A stretch of DNA of 64,000 nt from Norana najaformis (taxonomy: Eukaryota > Annelida > Clitellata > Crassiclitellata > Hormogastridae). Positions 1 to 10,600 of this stretch are shown in pieces. Below the pieces are notes generated by a model that had not been told where the DNA came from, did not search any database, and saw nothing but the letters and a program-made list of their open reading frames with translations. Numbering within the stretch: the first letter of the stretch is position 1; every line of letters begins with the position of its first letter. The DNA lies in NCBI GenBank assembly GCA_964023275.1, contig OZ029917.1, positions 29,030,005 to 29,094,004 on the forward strand, written 5' to 3'. A program made the translations under genes and the position numbers.

Positions 1-299
1 ATGAATCACACACTGTGTCTACATTGACAGTGACAGCGATTGTGATGGACTCTCCACTGACCAGCTATTTGACTGGTTCTGCAGCATCGACTCACCGTGG
101 TGCGAGAGTGTCAGATACAGCCAAGATTTCAACCACCAATATATACCGTGGCAGAGACATCGCCATCTATAGCTGTTGGACTGCAGATGGTCCTGCAGAG
201 ACTTCGTCAGCAGGTGCTGCAATAGAGACTTCGTCAGTCACCAGTTCACGGCAAAAACTGTTGAAGCCTTGAAGACTTTGAAGCTTTGAAGACTGTGCG

Positions 300-1160
300 A
301 ATCCCTTGATGGTGGTATGTCAACTATGACGAAGACTGCAGCGAAGACTACGTCAGACAGCAGCTCGTCTAAGCCTACCATGGCGACTAAAAACGAACAG
401 TATATCATATGTTCCAGCATCCAAACAGAAAAAAGAAAGGAAATGGTCCACAGGGATGGCAAACACTACATCGAAGCAATTGAAATGCAAAGGGGTCAGA
501 AAGGTCAGGAGATCAGAAAACAATTCAAGAAGTGCACCGTTTTCCTGCACTTTGACTGCCTTGAACAGTTTCATGAAATGGAATAGAAAACAGACAAGTG
601 GCATGTTTGTAAGCCCTACTGTCACAATGAGACACTCGGTAACTGTGTTCTGTAATATTAGGCTCTGCTATTACATGTTGTATTACTATTAATTTTGTAC
701 TATTAGTATTAATATATTATTTTCTTAGACTAGTTAAATGCAAGTTTTTGCTGTCTAAATAGTTTGAGAACTGTAGGCAAACAAACTACCTGTATTATAT
801 TCATTATACTTATGGACTAGTGGAGCATTTTGTGCAGTTTTTCTTTATTTTTTCTTATAATCCCTAAATACTGTTGACTGTTTGTTGCAGATAGTTGTGG
901 ATAGTGACCTTGTTGTTTTAAATAAACTGATTTATCATTTATTTGATGCAAGAATGCAAGTTGTGGTTGTGACTACATGTTCATTAGTTCAGCCACCCTC
1001 TCGTGCCTAGCGTCCCAAAAATGGGACGCTTATAAAAGTAGCCCAATTTCACATATGATATAAGCTTTGATGAAATTAATATTTTTCCTTATGTTTGTTT
1101 TGTCTGTACAACAAACTAAATGTGAATTAATACGTTTTTAAAAAATCAGGTACAAATGGG
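300..1160 (+). mobile_element. piggyBac-like transposon, 3' part (decayed)
   Basis: Two overlapping frames around 456-586 each carry half of a cysteine-rich block (KCKGVRKVRRSENN in one frame, FKKCTVFLHFDCLEQFH in the next). Taken as a frameshifted pair they resemble the C-terminal Cys-rich domain of piggyBac transposases. About 430 bp downstream lies a short inverted motif, GCGTCCC/GGGACGC (1010-1029), of the sort seen subterminally in piggyBac elements. The sequence then ends ...CAAATGGG|TTAA at 1158-1164, which fits the family rule of GGG terminus plus TTAA target site. The 5' end lies outside the window. Bases 1-300 hold no recognisable domain. The Cys-block assignment rests on pattern only. 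Confidence 0.5.
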
Positions 1161-1164
1161 TTAA

Positions 1165-1774
1165 GGTTAACATTCACCCACCCACCCGTACATTCTTTAA
1201 CATACTGACCTCTTATCATTTCCTACCAACAATATCTAGGCCAACTAGAATCACTTCAAACTCTGCCACCTTAAGTGATAATATATTTACCAACACACCT
1301 GTAGACTGTTTTGACTCTGCAATAATTGTATGTGATTTATCAGATCATCTGCCCATCCTTTTAAAAGGCAACTTAGCAAGGCCCATAGCTGACAAAACCT
1401 CCAACTCAAATAAAAGAGCAATCAGTGAGAATGCCAAATGTAAATTTCAGAATTTGTTAAATGAGGTTGACTGGACGGATGTCAACATTGCATGCCAACA
1501 AGGAAACCCATTCCATGCCTATGCCGTGTTCATTGATAAATATAAATCTATATATGAGGAAGCCTTCCCACTAATAAATGGCCACCCAAGTAAGCAGCAT
1601 AAGTTCAAACAACATTGGTAGACTAGAGCATTAGTAAAGTCGTGTAAGAAGAAATCCCGTCTGTATCCTAAATATATAAAAAACCTACAACAGCTAATAA
1701 GAACAAATTTGTGATTTATAAAAATAAATTTAAACAAATAAGAAGAGCTGCTGAGAGAAGTTATTGTCATGTCA
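1165..1774 (+). mobile_element. CR1/Jockey-type LINE, endonuclease end and linker (first half)
   Basis: Conceptual translation gives the C-terminal part of an APE-type endonuclease (RPTRIT, then NIFTN, then DLSDHLPI near 1330-1360), followed by the linker seen before the reverse transcriptase in such elements. The reading frame contains stops, so this is a relic. It starts directly after the piggyBac TTAA. It breaks off at about 1770 after residues AAERSYCH and resumes in the same order at about 4173, so the RTE in between was inserted into it. Confidence 0.75.
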
Positions 1775-2200
1775 TGTCAATTCGTCGTTGCGTCGCGACG
1801 GTTGACTACATGATAGGGCCATCTTCGACCAAAGCCATCTATTGTGCGCAGCATCCAACAACCTGGTTCCCGATAAGCCAGTCCAAGCCGAGATGTTGTC
1901 AATCCAACTTATCTTTGGCCTTCCGTGGCCTCGGTTCCCCTCAACAAAACCGATCATAACACTACTCTCAATGATGTCTTGAGGATGTCTCATCACGTGC
2001 CCGAAATAACGCAACTTGCTGGCCCTAATGTGACCCAGCAGCTTGTTTTGCACCCCAGCCAGTTGGTACACCTTTTCATTGGTCATCTTCTTTGTCCAAG
2101 CAATCCGCAGTAACTTTCTGATGCACTTGTTTTCAAAAGCCTGAATGCGTCTCTCCTCTTCCTTCTTTAATGTCCAGGCTTCACACCCATACTGTATGTC
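1772..2200 (-). pseudogene. RTE C-terminal domain, frameshifted from the main ORF
   Basis: Continues the RTE protein in a different frame: YGCEAWTLKKEEERRIQAFE, then FGHVMRHP, then GHGRPKISW, ending RRNDELT-stop. The GRPKISW block and the W..A..R stretch are typical of the C-terminus of RTE-type LINEs. One frameshift near 2190 separates it from the RT ORF. Confidence 0.85.
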
Positions 2201-4110
2201 GCCACCGGCCAAGCCAAGGCCCTTATCAGGCGTAATTTGGTCTTGATACCAATTGACTTGTTTTTCCACATCTTTGTGAGCTTAACCATGACTGCCATTC
2301 CCATGGCTAGTCTCGATTTCACCTCAACCGTACAGTCCGCATCCACTGCTACTCTGCTCCCCAAGTACATGAAGTAGTCCACCTTCTCCAGTCTTCCATC
2401 AACCACGTTGATCTCAAGTGCTTCGCCTGTATTTGCCATCACTTTCGTCTTTTTCGCATTGATCAGCATATGATACTCATTCGCAGCATTCTCAACACGG
2501 TTTACTAACTCCTGCAGTTGTTCTGGTGATGTGGCCAATAAGACGATGTCATCTGCGTACCTGAGATTGCTGATGATCTTGCCACCGATTCTGAAACCTC
2601 CATTATATCCTTGTAGTGCCTTCCGCATCACTTGTTCTGCCAATATGTTGAACAGACAGAGGGAAAGATTACATCCTTGACGGACTCCTTTTTTGACACT
2701 GAACCATGCAGGCATGAGATGATCTGTCCTGACTGCAGCATGTTGTTGTCTGTAGAGGTTTCTTAACAGTTGGACTAGTTGTGGTGGAAAACCCATTTCA
2801 AGCATGGTTAGCCATAGCTGATCATGTTGTACCATGTCAAAGGCTTTTGTAAAGTCAATGAAGCATAGGTACAGTGGTTGACGTCTTTCTCTAGATTTCT
2901 CCAATATGATCCTGAGGTTTGTAGCCTGATCCCTTGTGCCTCTTCTTGGTCTAAACCCCGCCTGCTCTTGAGCAATCTCGTCGTCTTCAAGCTTAGTTTG
3001 TATCCTCTCTAGAATAACTCTCAGTAGAATTTTGCTAGCGTGCGAGACTAAGGCAATAGTTCTGTAATTCTCGCAACGGAGCAAGTCCCCTTTTTTAGGG
3101 AGAGGAATGAAGATCGATTGTGTCCATTCCTCTGGCCAGTCCCCTGTCTTCCACACTTCCACACAGATCTCATGCAGCTTGGCCAGTGTCATTTCCCCAC
3201 CAAACCTTAACAGTTCGGCAGCTATGTCATCGGGACCAGGTGCTTTAAGTGTAGCTGATTTTAGTAGGGCCCGTCGGATTTCTTCTTTCAGTGGAGGAGG
3301 CTCCATTTCTGGGATGTTAATCACTATGTTCACATTTCCGTCATTGTACAATTTCTCGCAATATTCTTTCCATCTTTCATTCATCCCCTCTGGTTCGTCG
3401 AGTTTCTTGCCAGTACTATCTTTGATGGCTGTTGTACGAGGTAGGAACGGCTTGGTGAGTTTCTTCACTGTTTGGAAAACTGACCTACTATTACCTTTCG
3501 CTGCATTCTCCTCCAGCTCACTGCATAATGTCTCCATCTCTGCCTGCTTGTCTATTCGTAGCATCTTTTGCACTTCACTACGTAATTTGTTATACTCATC
3601 TGGGTTCTTGGTTTTTGCCTCGCGCTTCTTTTTTATCATTTTGAAAGTGCCGTTAGAGATCCACTTCTTGTGTTTGATGGAGTTCTTTTGTAGTGTCTCC
3701 TTTGCTGCCTCTAGAGTGATGGTCTTCAGTTGCTGCCACAGTTCATCAGGCGTATGTGGTTCATTTATTCTCCCTAGTTCTTCAAACCTGTTGGTTACCT
3801 CGAATTGGTATTGTTGCCTAACCTGCTCATTTCTAAGCTTCTCGAGGTCCAGAAGCAGAGGTCTACTGATTCGTTTCTTTTTGAATCTTAGCTTCAGAGT
3901 CAACATTACCAAATTGTGATCAGAATCACAGTCTGCACTGAGGCACGCACGTGCATTATTAATCGACTGTCTCCATTGTTTGCTGATCAGGATGTAGTCA
4001 GTCTGCGTCCTGGTGACTCCATCCGGACTCTTCCAAGTATATCTGTGCCTATTATGTAGTCTAAAGAGTGTATTAGTAATAACCAGTTTATGTTCTGCAC
4101 AAAACTCCAC
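2167..4110 (-). CDS. RTE-type endonuclease/reverse transcriptase ORF (647 codons)
   Basis: Long uninterrupted ORF of a non-LTR retrotransposon polyprotein that nicks target DNA and copies the element RNA into it. Residues 1-70 hold the end of the APE endonuclease (YTWKSPDG, TDYILIS, SDHNLV). The reverse transcriptase follows: GPDDIAAELL, KKGDLLRCENYRTIAL, GFRPRRGTRDQ, IDFTKAFD, GVRQGCNLS and the catalytic YADD at about residues 518-521. The first Met used here is internal; the open frame continues upstream to the 5' truncation. The 3' end runs out of frame at about 2190, where the C-terminal domain continues in another frame, so the protein is not intact although the RT core is unusually well preserved. 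Confidence 0.9.
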   Translation of the reverse strand: MEFCAEHKLVITNTLFRLHNRHRYTWKSPDGVTRTQTDYILISKQWRQSINNARACLSADCDSDHNLVMLTLKLRFKKKRISRPLLLDLEKLRNEQVRQQYQFEVTNRFEELGRINEPHTPDELWQQLKTITLEAAKETLQKNSIKHKKWISNGTFKMIKKKREAKTKNPDEYNKLRSEVQKMLRIDKQAEMETLCSELEENAAKGNSRSVFQTVKKLTKPFLPRTTAIKDSTGKKLDEPEGMNERWKEYCEKLYNDGNVNIVINIPEMEPPPLKEEIRRALLKSATLKAPGPDDIAAELLRFGGEMTLAKLHEICVEVWKTGDWPEEWTQSIFIPLPKKGDLLRCENYRTIALVSHASKILLRVILERIQTKLEDDEIAQEQAGFRPRRGTRDQATNLRIILEKSRERRQPLYLCFIDFTKAFDMVQHDQLWLTMLEMGFPPQLVQLLRNLYRQQHAAVRTDHLMPAWFSVKKGVRQGCNLSLCLFNILAEQVMRKALQGYNGGFRIGGKIISNLRYADDIVLLATSPEQLQELVNRVENAANEYHMLINAKKTKVMANTGEALEINVVDGRLEKVDYFMYLGSRVAVDADCTVEVKSRLAMGMAVMVKLTKMWKNKSIGIKTKLRLIRALAWPVATYSMGVKPGH

Positions 4111-4172
4111 TAATGTCTGGCCCCTATCATTTCTTACACCATGACCATATTTTCCCAGAACATCAGTCTCCT

Positions 4173-6055
4173 CAGCTTCCTACATTGACAAAATTACATC
4201 GACAAAATTCTAAGTTGTGAAAATGACTTAAAAAGAACTTGGGGTATAATCAAAACACTTTTACACCAAAGAGAAGATCCTCTGAAAACAGAAAGTTTCC
4301 TTATTGATAATGTTGAAATCAATGACAGAAGTCTTATTGCATCTAAATTCAATGACTATTTTACCAATATTGGCCCACAGCTAGCTGCCAACGTAACTGA
4401 AAGTAAACACTTGTATAGTGATTTTTTAAAACAGCCTGCTGTCTCATCCATTGCAGTTGAACCTACATCACCTACTGAGATAATAACCTTTGCGAAAGGA
4501 TTCCATCCAACCCATAGTAGTGGCTTGAACAAAATAGATCCTCAGATTGCCAGATCTGCCATTGAATCAATTTCGATCCCTCTTGCTAACATTATAAATT
4601 GCTCTATTACAACTGGTCTAGGCCCACTACTGTTCTTAATAGTTTAAAGTCTGCTAAAATAGTTCCTATCTTCAAATCGGGGGAGAGAAATAACCTTTGC
4701 AACTATAGACCCATGTCAATTTTACCTTATTTTTCTAAATTCTTTGAAAAAATAATTTATGAAAGGCTTGTTTCATACTTTATATCAACAAAACATTTTA
4801 TATAAAAACAAACATGGTTTTCGTTCGGGACATTCAACATACATGGCCTTACTTAAATTGCAAGATAAGGTCTCAGAGGCAATGGACAATAAGCAGTTCT
4901 CTATAGGCGTTTTTTGACTTGTCTAAAGCATTTGACACTGTAAATCATGATATTCTGTTAAATAAACTTGAACATTATGGCATACGAGGAATATGTCTAA
5001 AATGGTTATCTGATTACTTACATAATAGAAGGCAATGTGTTTCATATAATGGGTACACTTCCTGTGAATCTTATCTTACCTGTGGTGTACCTCAAGGCTC
5101 TGTCTTAGGCCCACTACTGTTCTTAATATATGTCAATGATATATCGAACTCTTCCTCATTACTCCATTTTATTCTGTTTGCCGATGACACCAATGTATTC
5201 ATGTCAGATAAATCTTTTGAATTGCTAGTTAATAAAATTAATGTAGAGTTAAAAATGGTGGCAGCATGGTTCAGAGCAAATAAATTATCACTAAATATTA
5301 AGAAAACGAATTTCATATTATTTAGCTCACAGAGGAAAATTATACCTAAAAGTAATCTCAGTATAAAAATTGATAATGTAAATATAAATCAGGTGTCATC
5401 CACAAAATTTCTAGGAGTTCACATTGATGAAAGAACACATAAATATCATATTTAAAAAAATATAAAAATATTGGTATTATCTCTCATATCCGCCACAGAT
5501 TACCCCAAAATCTATTACTGAACCTATATTACTCCTTAATGTATCCATATATCTCGTATTGCAACATTTTGTGGGCTTCCACATATCATTCTTGCCTGTG
5601 TAATCTTAGAACCCTACAGAATCGCATCATCAGAATTATATTTAATCTACCCTTCAGAACCAGCACTCGATTGTCCTTTCATAGTCTAGGAATATTGCCT
5701 TTTGATTGTATTAACAAGTTGCAAATAGGTTTGTTTATGTTTAAACTAAAAAATAATCTATTACCTGTGGACTTCTACCAATACTTTTGTATGAATTCAG
5801 ATGTGCATGGTCATTATACGCGCTCATCTCATATGTATCATAAAATTCTGTTCGCACTACTAATAGACAGTTTAGTATTATTTGTGGACCGTCATTCTGG
5901 AGTTTTTTTGTTTACGTTTATGCAATAACATTGATTATATTAATTACTTTATATCTTAGATTATTAATTGTTTTTAATCAGTATTATGCTGTCACTTATT
6001 TGTAATCCATGATGTAAATAGGTGACCTTCGTAGCGGAACTGTTTGTTCCTTTTA
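4173..6055 (+). mobile_element. CR1/Jockey-type LINE, reverse transcriptase half
   Basis: Resumes the host LINE after the RTE insert: linker (NDLKRTWGIIKTLL), RT blocks (AKIVPIFKSGERNNLCNYRP at about 4650-4710; SKAFDTVNHDILL at 4919; CGVPQGSVLGPLLFLIYVND at about 5083) and the catalytic FADD at 5177-5188, followed by the C-terminal domain (YCNILWAST, then LRTLQNRIIRI) to about 5900. At least three breaks in frame (about 4640, 4800-4915 and 5455) show it is dead. The 3' untranslated end is AT-rich. Confidence 0.85.
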
Positions 6056-6193
6056 GGTCAGCCCATTGGCACCACTGTATGTGACAGACTATGATTGTAT
6101 TTGTTAATTATTTTGGTTGTCAGTAAAATTTCTCTCTTTCTCTCTCTCGACTTAGAAACAACATGGTCACTGCAAACATTATTGTGTTTCAAG

Positions 6194-7415
6194 TAGAGGT
6201 GTACCAAATATTTGATTCGAATTCGTATTTGGCTGAATAATGACAAAATTTGAATATTTGTATTACAAAAATTCTAAGAGTAAAGACTTGAATACTTAGA
6301 CGAATAATTTTTCTAAAATCGCCCAACACCAGCACCGAATTAATGTCTCAGTCATGGAAGCTAGTACCAACCAGAAATCGAGAAGTTTACACGTGCTTTG
6401 GTTCATCTGTGCACATGTTTTAAGTTTTTCGTTAATAGAATTAAATTTAATATTATTTATTTTTGTAATCTATAATCTTTCAGCATTAACAAAGAAATAT
6501 GAATAAGTGACTTAATGAGATATGCATAAGGTGAGACAGCTCCTCTTTCCGTGATCATTCCAGCATTTACGGGTCCTCCCTCAGTACCTGAGCAATCAGT
6601 TAACTAATACTGATGGAGTAAAACAAATGGAACTTTTAAAGTCGATACATGAAAGGTTCCAGGATGCCAAAGCAAATTACATTGTTTCAGCAGGACTGAA
6701 CCTGTGTTTCAAAGTTAAATGTTTCACCGCAGAAATGACATCAGTAGAAGCAAAGCAATTTCTCTTGCATGCTGTAGAAAAACTTGCTAGCACTGGTATA
6801 TGTACAGCTATAAGTAATATAGAAGAAAGTGAATATGTGACCAAAAAAAACTGAAAATTGATGCAGGAGTATGGTCATACTGGGATTGTTTGAATGACTC
6901 AAACATCATAAGCCAAACATTGTTGTCATTTGAACAACACTATTTGACCTATATTTCAGAAAGCTGCTTGCAGCGTTTCAATGATCTGCTCTCTTGGTGG
7001 AAAGACAAGCACTTCAGATTCCCTCTACTTTCTAGAGCAGCCAGAGTCTATTTGGCAACACCACTCTACAACTGTAACAAGTGAGAGATTATTCAGCTTT
7101 GTGAATAACATCTGTACAGCAAGAACTAATATTCTGACAGATCAAGCTGAGCAGTTGAAATTCCTGAAGTGGAATATGGAGTAATAACATTTAGCAATTC
7201 ATTAGAAACATCAGGATTGGCAAACTTCAACTTAATGACTCTGACCAGTGGGTCATTACAAGTATTTACTATTTTAGCAATAAATTTTTAGTATTAAAGT
7301 TTTTACAATGTTTTCATTTTAATTTTTCAATATTTGTATTAAAATTTGGCCACCAGAGAGCTGAATATTCTTATTCTGGCCGAATACTTAAAAACTGTTA
7401 TTCAGTATATCTCTA
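6194..7415 (+). mobile_element. hAT DNA transposon, short and degraded, with target duplications
   Basis: Imperfect terminal inverted repeats (TAGAGGTGTACC at the left, complement TAGAGATATACT at the right) are flanked by GTTTCAAG (6186-6193) and GTTTCAAT (7416-7423). This is the 8-bp duplication expected for hAT, with one difference. Between 6627 and 7184 two or three broken frames encode a hAT transposase end: a helical stretch, then WWKDKHFRFPLLSRAARVYLA, then SERLFSFVNNICTARTNIL, which is the hATC dimerisation region. At 1.2 kb it is well below full length, so it is a deleted copy. Confidence 0.82.
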
Positions 7416-7643
7416 GTTTCAATCCATGTCTGAAAAAGTTTGTTGACCTTAAATATGCATGCATCTGTTAAAACCTCAGTCAGTCAACTGGAGCCATGAG
7501 TCCCATGATCCTTCACAATTCAAACCAATTCAAGACAATGCACCATTGCACATGCTCATGTGAAGACAGTGTGCAAGTACCTGTCCTCTCTGGTGTCTTT
7601 ATATTTTGTGGTTTGCTCCTTTTGGCACATTCTAAATCACACT

Positions 7644-7800
7644 TCTTCTTCTTCTTTGCTTCTCCTCCGTCAGGCCACCGCCGACGATGAGTCCTCAACC
7701 TGTCGTCTCCACTGTTCTCTGTCGCTGATCTTGTCCCTTGCTTCTCTCATGCTTATTTTCATTCCCTCCAGATCTTCTCTTATGTTGTCCATCCATGTCT
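7644..7800 (-). mobile_element. RTE 3'-end fragment with perfect 11-bp target duplication
   Basis: The minus strand reads TWMDNIREDLEGMKISMREA, then DREQWRRQVEDSS and a stop. That is the last coding stretch of an RTE-type LINE, followed by a (GAA)n tail. TAAATCACACT occurs at 7633-7643 and again at 7801-7811, bounding a severely 5'-truncated 157-bp insertion. Confidence 0.88.
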
Positions 7801-8180
7801 TAAATCACACTGACATTCATTAAAAGCAGTATGCACACAAACACATGAGATAAGCATTAAAAAGATTAAATGATAGCAATCAAATCAAGTAAGCCATTAT
7901 ATTATTACTATTAAGTCGATGCAATGCAGTGGCCGATTCAGGAATTTGTTATGGGAGCAACAGGGTTGTGTAATTCCACAGCTAGAATTCCTGCTTCCCA
8001 AACCCTCAAATTTTTCCTTCAAAAAATGTCCCCACCAACAAAAATAAGTCCAGATCTCAGTAGAGTTGGGTGAAAGAAATGACCCAACCCTGGACCTGCA
8101 AGGGATCAGATGTCAAGGAAATTATCTTTGTAAAATATAGGCTGCATGGATCAGCATTTAAAATGACAGCCATTACTTTT

Positions 8181-9663
8181 CGTATATACCTGACTGTAAG
8201 TCGAAGTGTACTTTTTTGAGAAAAAAGTGTCCAAAATTGACGGCTCAAATATAAGTCGAACCCATATATACAGCCTTATAATATGGGCCTGTCCATATAT
8301 TACGTATGTAAAGAAAATTATATTTTCATACCCATCATATATTTAACAGAGATCTTTCTTCGGCTAGCATGCAGAGACTCTGTGGGGAATATAATTATAA
8401 AGGGCGACTATACGAATATATTTACAAAACCATATGTACATAAGGTACATGTATATGGTTTTGTAACTGAAGGAACTAATTTAGCGGGTCGGTTTACACC
8501 CCTTAGTACTGCCTGACTGGTCAAAGATGACATCCAGATGGCGATGGCAGTGATGTGACGGCGAATTTTCTGACCTGCATTCCATTAATTTTTCAGGGTT
8601 CTGTCAAATCTTGCTATAGATCTTTGCCCTCTGGCGACCTGTGTGGCTTAAGGTCTGTATGTCCGACTGCCTGTGACTCAGTTCCCTTGGTCGACCTGGT
8701 TCTCAGCACAGAATAACTGCACATCGCTTTTATATAATGTAATAAATTCCATCGGACGACTATAGGATAATACAGTGTTATAAATAGGCTAATGTGGAAA
8801 TTTATTTTGCGTACGTACACATTTTGTCGAGACCCACCCCCTCGCCATACGCACCCGTACGCAAAATCGCCTAAATCCGATCACCCCCTCCCCCTCATTG
8901 CATACGTAATATATGGATGGGCCCTATACAGAATTTCTGGAAAGAGTTGGTAGGAAGCGAATTGAATTGCCAGGATCAATCAAGAGGACCAATCGGCATA
9001 CTGCAAGGAAATTTCACTATAGGCTTATAAATAAATATTACCAAGTGCATTTACAATGGCATATAATTTGCAATATTCAAATATCAGAGTGGAGTAAATT
9101 ATTTCATTTAAGCCAGAATCAATTGTCTTTAATATCTTAGAAATATGATCTCTGCAATCGCTTCTTATGAGACTCCCCATGCAGCGACTTTCCCCTTTCA
9201 AACGGTTTATCGGCTAGGCTCACAGCCCGACTCCCGCGTTTTGCACACTTCTCTACACCTATGTTGGAGGTATTTCTCTTGCTCGACATTGCTGCGCATA
9301 TCCATGATATTTGATTTCTTTTGGCGGAGGTCTCAGCAAGTGATAATAAAGGACATCGTTTTCGATGCATGAAGTATATCGTAGAAGTACCGGTATATAA
9401 TAACATTGTTATAAGAGAGGAACATTTCGTTTTGATCTATATGTAGTCAGTAATTTGTTGAAATGTGATTTTTCTTCAAAAACGATATAAAAAGAAAGAC
9501 AACTAAAATAAAATGAGCGTTTAATTTTTAAGGCCATTTTCGTAATGTTGAATATTCGGTCCGAAAATCATCGGTCTATTTTGTCACTCGAGTATAAGTC
9601 GAAGGCCTTTTTCGTATCCATGAAATAGACATAAATTTCTCGACTTATAGTCGAGTATATACG
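8181..9663. mobile_element. TIR element of Tc1/pogo-like appearance (host of a nested element)
   Basis: The ends carry 24-bp inverted repeats (8181-8204 and 9640-9663) matching at 21 of 24 positions, beginning CGTATATAC and ending AAGTCGA. The motif ATAAGTCGA recurs just inside at 8251-8259 and 9594-9602, as expected for repeated transposase binding sites. No transposase could be recognised in the interior. The superfamily is a guess from TIR style; no clear TA duplication was proven. Confidence 0.55.
8285..8924. mobile_element. 640-bp nested TIR element (IS4EU/ISL2EU- or Harbinger-like?)
   Basis: Inverted repeats at 8285-8308 and 8901-8924 match at 22 of 24 positions, starting GGGCC and ending TTACGTATG. 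TAT flanks both ends. Near the right end C-rich stretches alternate with TACGCA/TACGTA motifs (8805-8910), a subterminal pattern I associate with IS4EU/ISL2EU-like elements, though this is memory-based. No coding capacity is recognisable, so it is probably non-autonomous. Confidence 0.5.
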
Positions 9664-9667
9664 GTAT

Positions 9668-10600
9668 TTACTTAGTACTTAGTCCTTCCTGTGCAGGTCT
9701 GCACATCGGGCAATGCAGCTTCTCCATTCGTCTCTGTAGACCACCAGTCTTCCTGCTCATCCCACAACAGCTCCAAGCACCCAAGGTCATCTCTGATTGT
9801 TTCTGGCTAGGTCATCCTTGGTCTTCCCGTCCTCCATTTTTCTTCAGGAATCCAGTTCATTGCTTGATTGGCTTGCCTATATTTGTCCATATGAATATTT
9901 CAGTCTTCTTTTTCTGAGGATATATTCTATATCCTCTTGTCCCATCCTTTCTTCTATAGTTTAATTTGATAACTTATCTTGCCGCAAAATGTGCAGAATT
10001 CTTCCCAGCCATTTGTGATGTGCTACCTCCAGTTTCTTCTTGTTTGGTCATTGGCCAAGTTTCCGATCCATATAGTAGTGTGCCTAATACTATGGCCTCA
10101 TACAGACGAATCTTGGTCCTCACACTGCAACCGTTCTTCTTCCATATCTTTATCTTTTCAAGTCGCCCAAAAGCAGCATTTGCCTTTCCTATGTGTATTC
10201 TTACCTCCCTGTCACAGCTGCTGTCTGCTGTTATTAAGCTACCGAGATAGCAGAAATCATCCACGATCTCAACCTCCTTGTCATTAATAATCTTGTCCAT
10301 TTCATTCCATTTTCCTTACTTCATGATTTTGGTCTTTTTGGGATTGATAATGAGTCCCCACCTTTGTCCTGAGCTTTAGATGTTAGTTCTTTCAAGCCTT
10401 TCCAAGTGCTGTCCAGTAGGGCAATATCATCTTTACAGACCAAGTCTTTTAACCTATTGCCATTAATCCATTTCAGTCCAGTGTTACTGCCTTCCGTCAC
10501 TCTCGACATCACCCAATTTACAACCAGGGCAGAAATCATTGGTAACAAAATACATCCCTGATGCATGCCAGTTACAGACTGAAACTATCACCCACCTCTC
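9668..10600 (-). mobile_element. RTE-type LINE 3' portion (decayed)
   Basis: The minus strand encodes RT palm remnants (QGCILLPMISALVVNWVMSR, with the catalytic ADD box decayed to CKDD at about 10430) and then a C-terminal region (VEIVDDFCYLGSLITADSSC, then TLLYGSETWPMTKQ). Stops and frameshifts separate the blocks. The left end has a short tail containing repeated ACTAAGT and directly abuts the TIR of the preceding DNA element. Confidence 0.8.

Larger units (their letters stand above)
1771..4172 (-). mobile_element. RTE-type LINE, 5'-truncated, nested in the LINE above
   Basis: This minus-strand non-LTR retrotransposon starts within the endonuclease domain (EAEETDVLGKYGHG at about 4150-4170) and runs through reverse transcriptase to the C-terminal domain. 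Its stop codon (complement of 1772-1774) abuts a short TGACATGACA-type tail, as expected for RTE elements with almost no 3' UTR and a simple-repeat tail. Target-site duplications are not clear; the host sequence on the two sides shares only a few bases. Confidence 0.88.

Noticed and set aside
15-272. 85-codon plus-strand frame as a gene
   Set aside because: No motif, and a frame of similar length is open on the other strand; probably interior of the piggyBac element or chance.
3107-3919. 270-codon plus-strand open frame
   Set aside because: Exactly antisense to the RTE ORF, whose motifs (endonuclease, RT) explain the region; the plus-strand translation has no domain.
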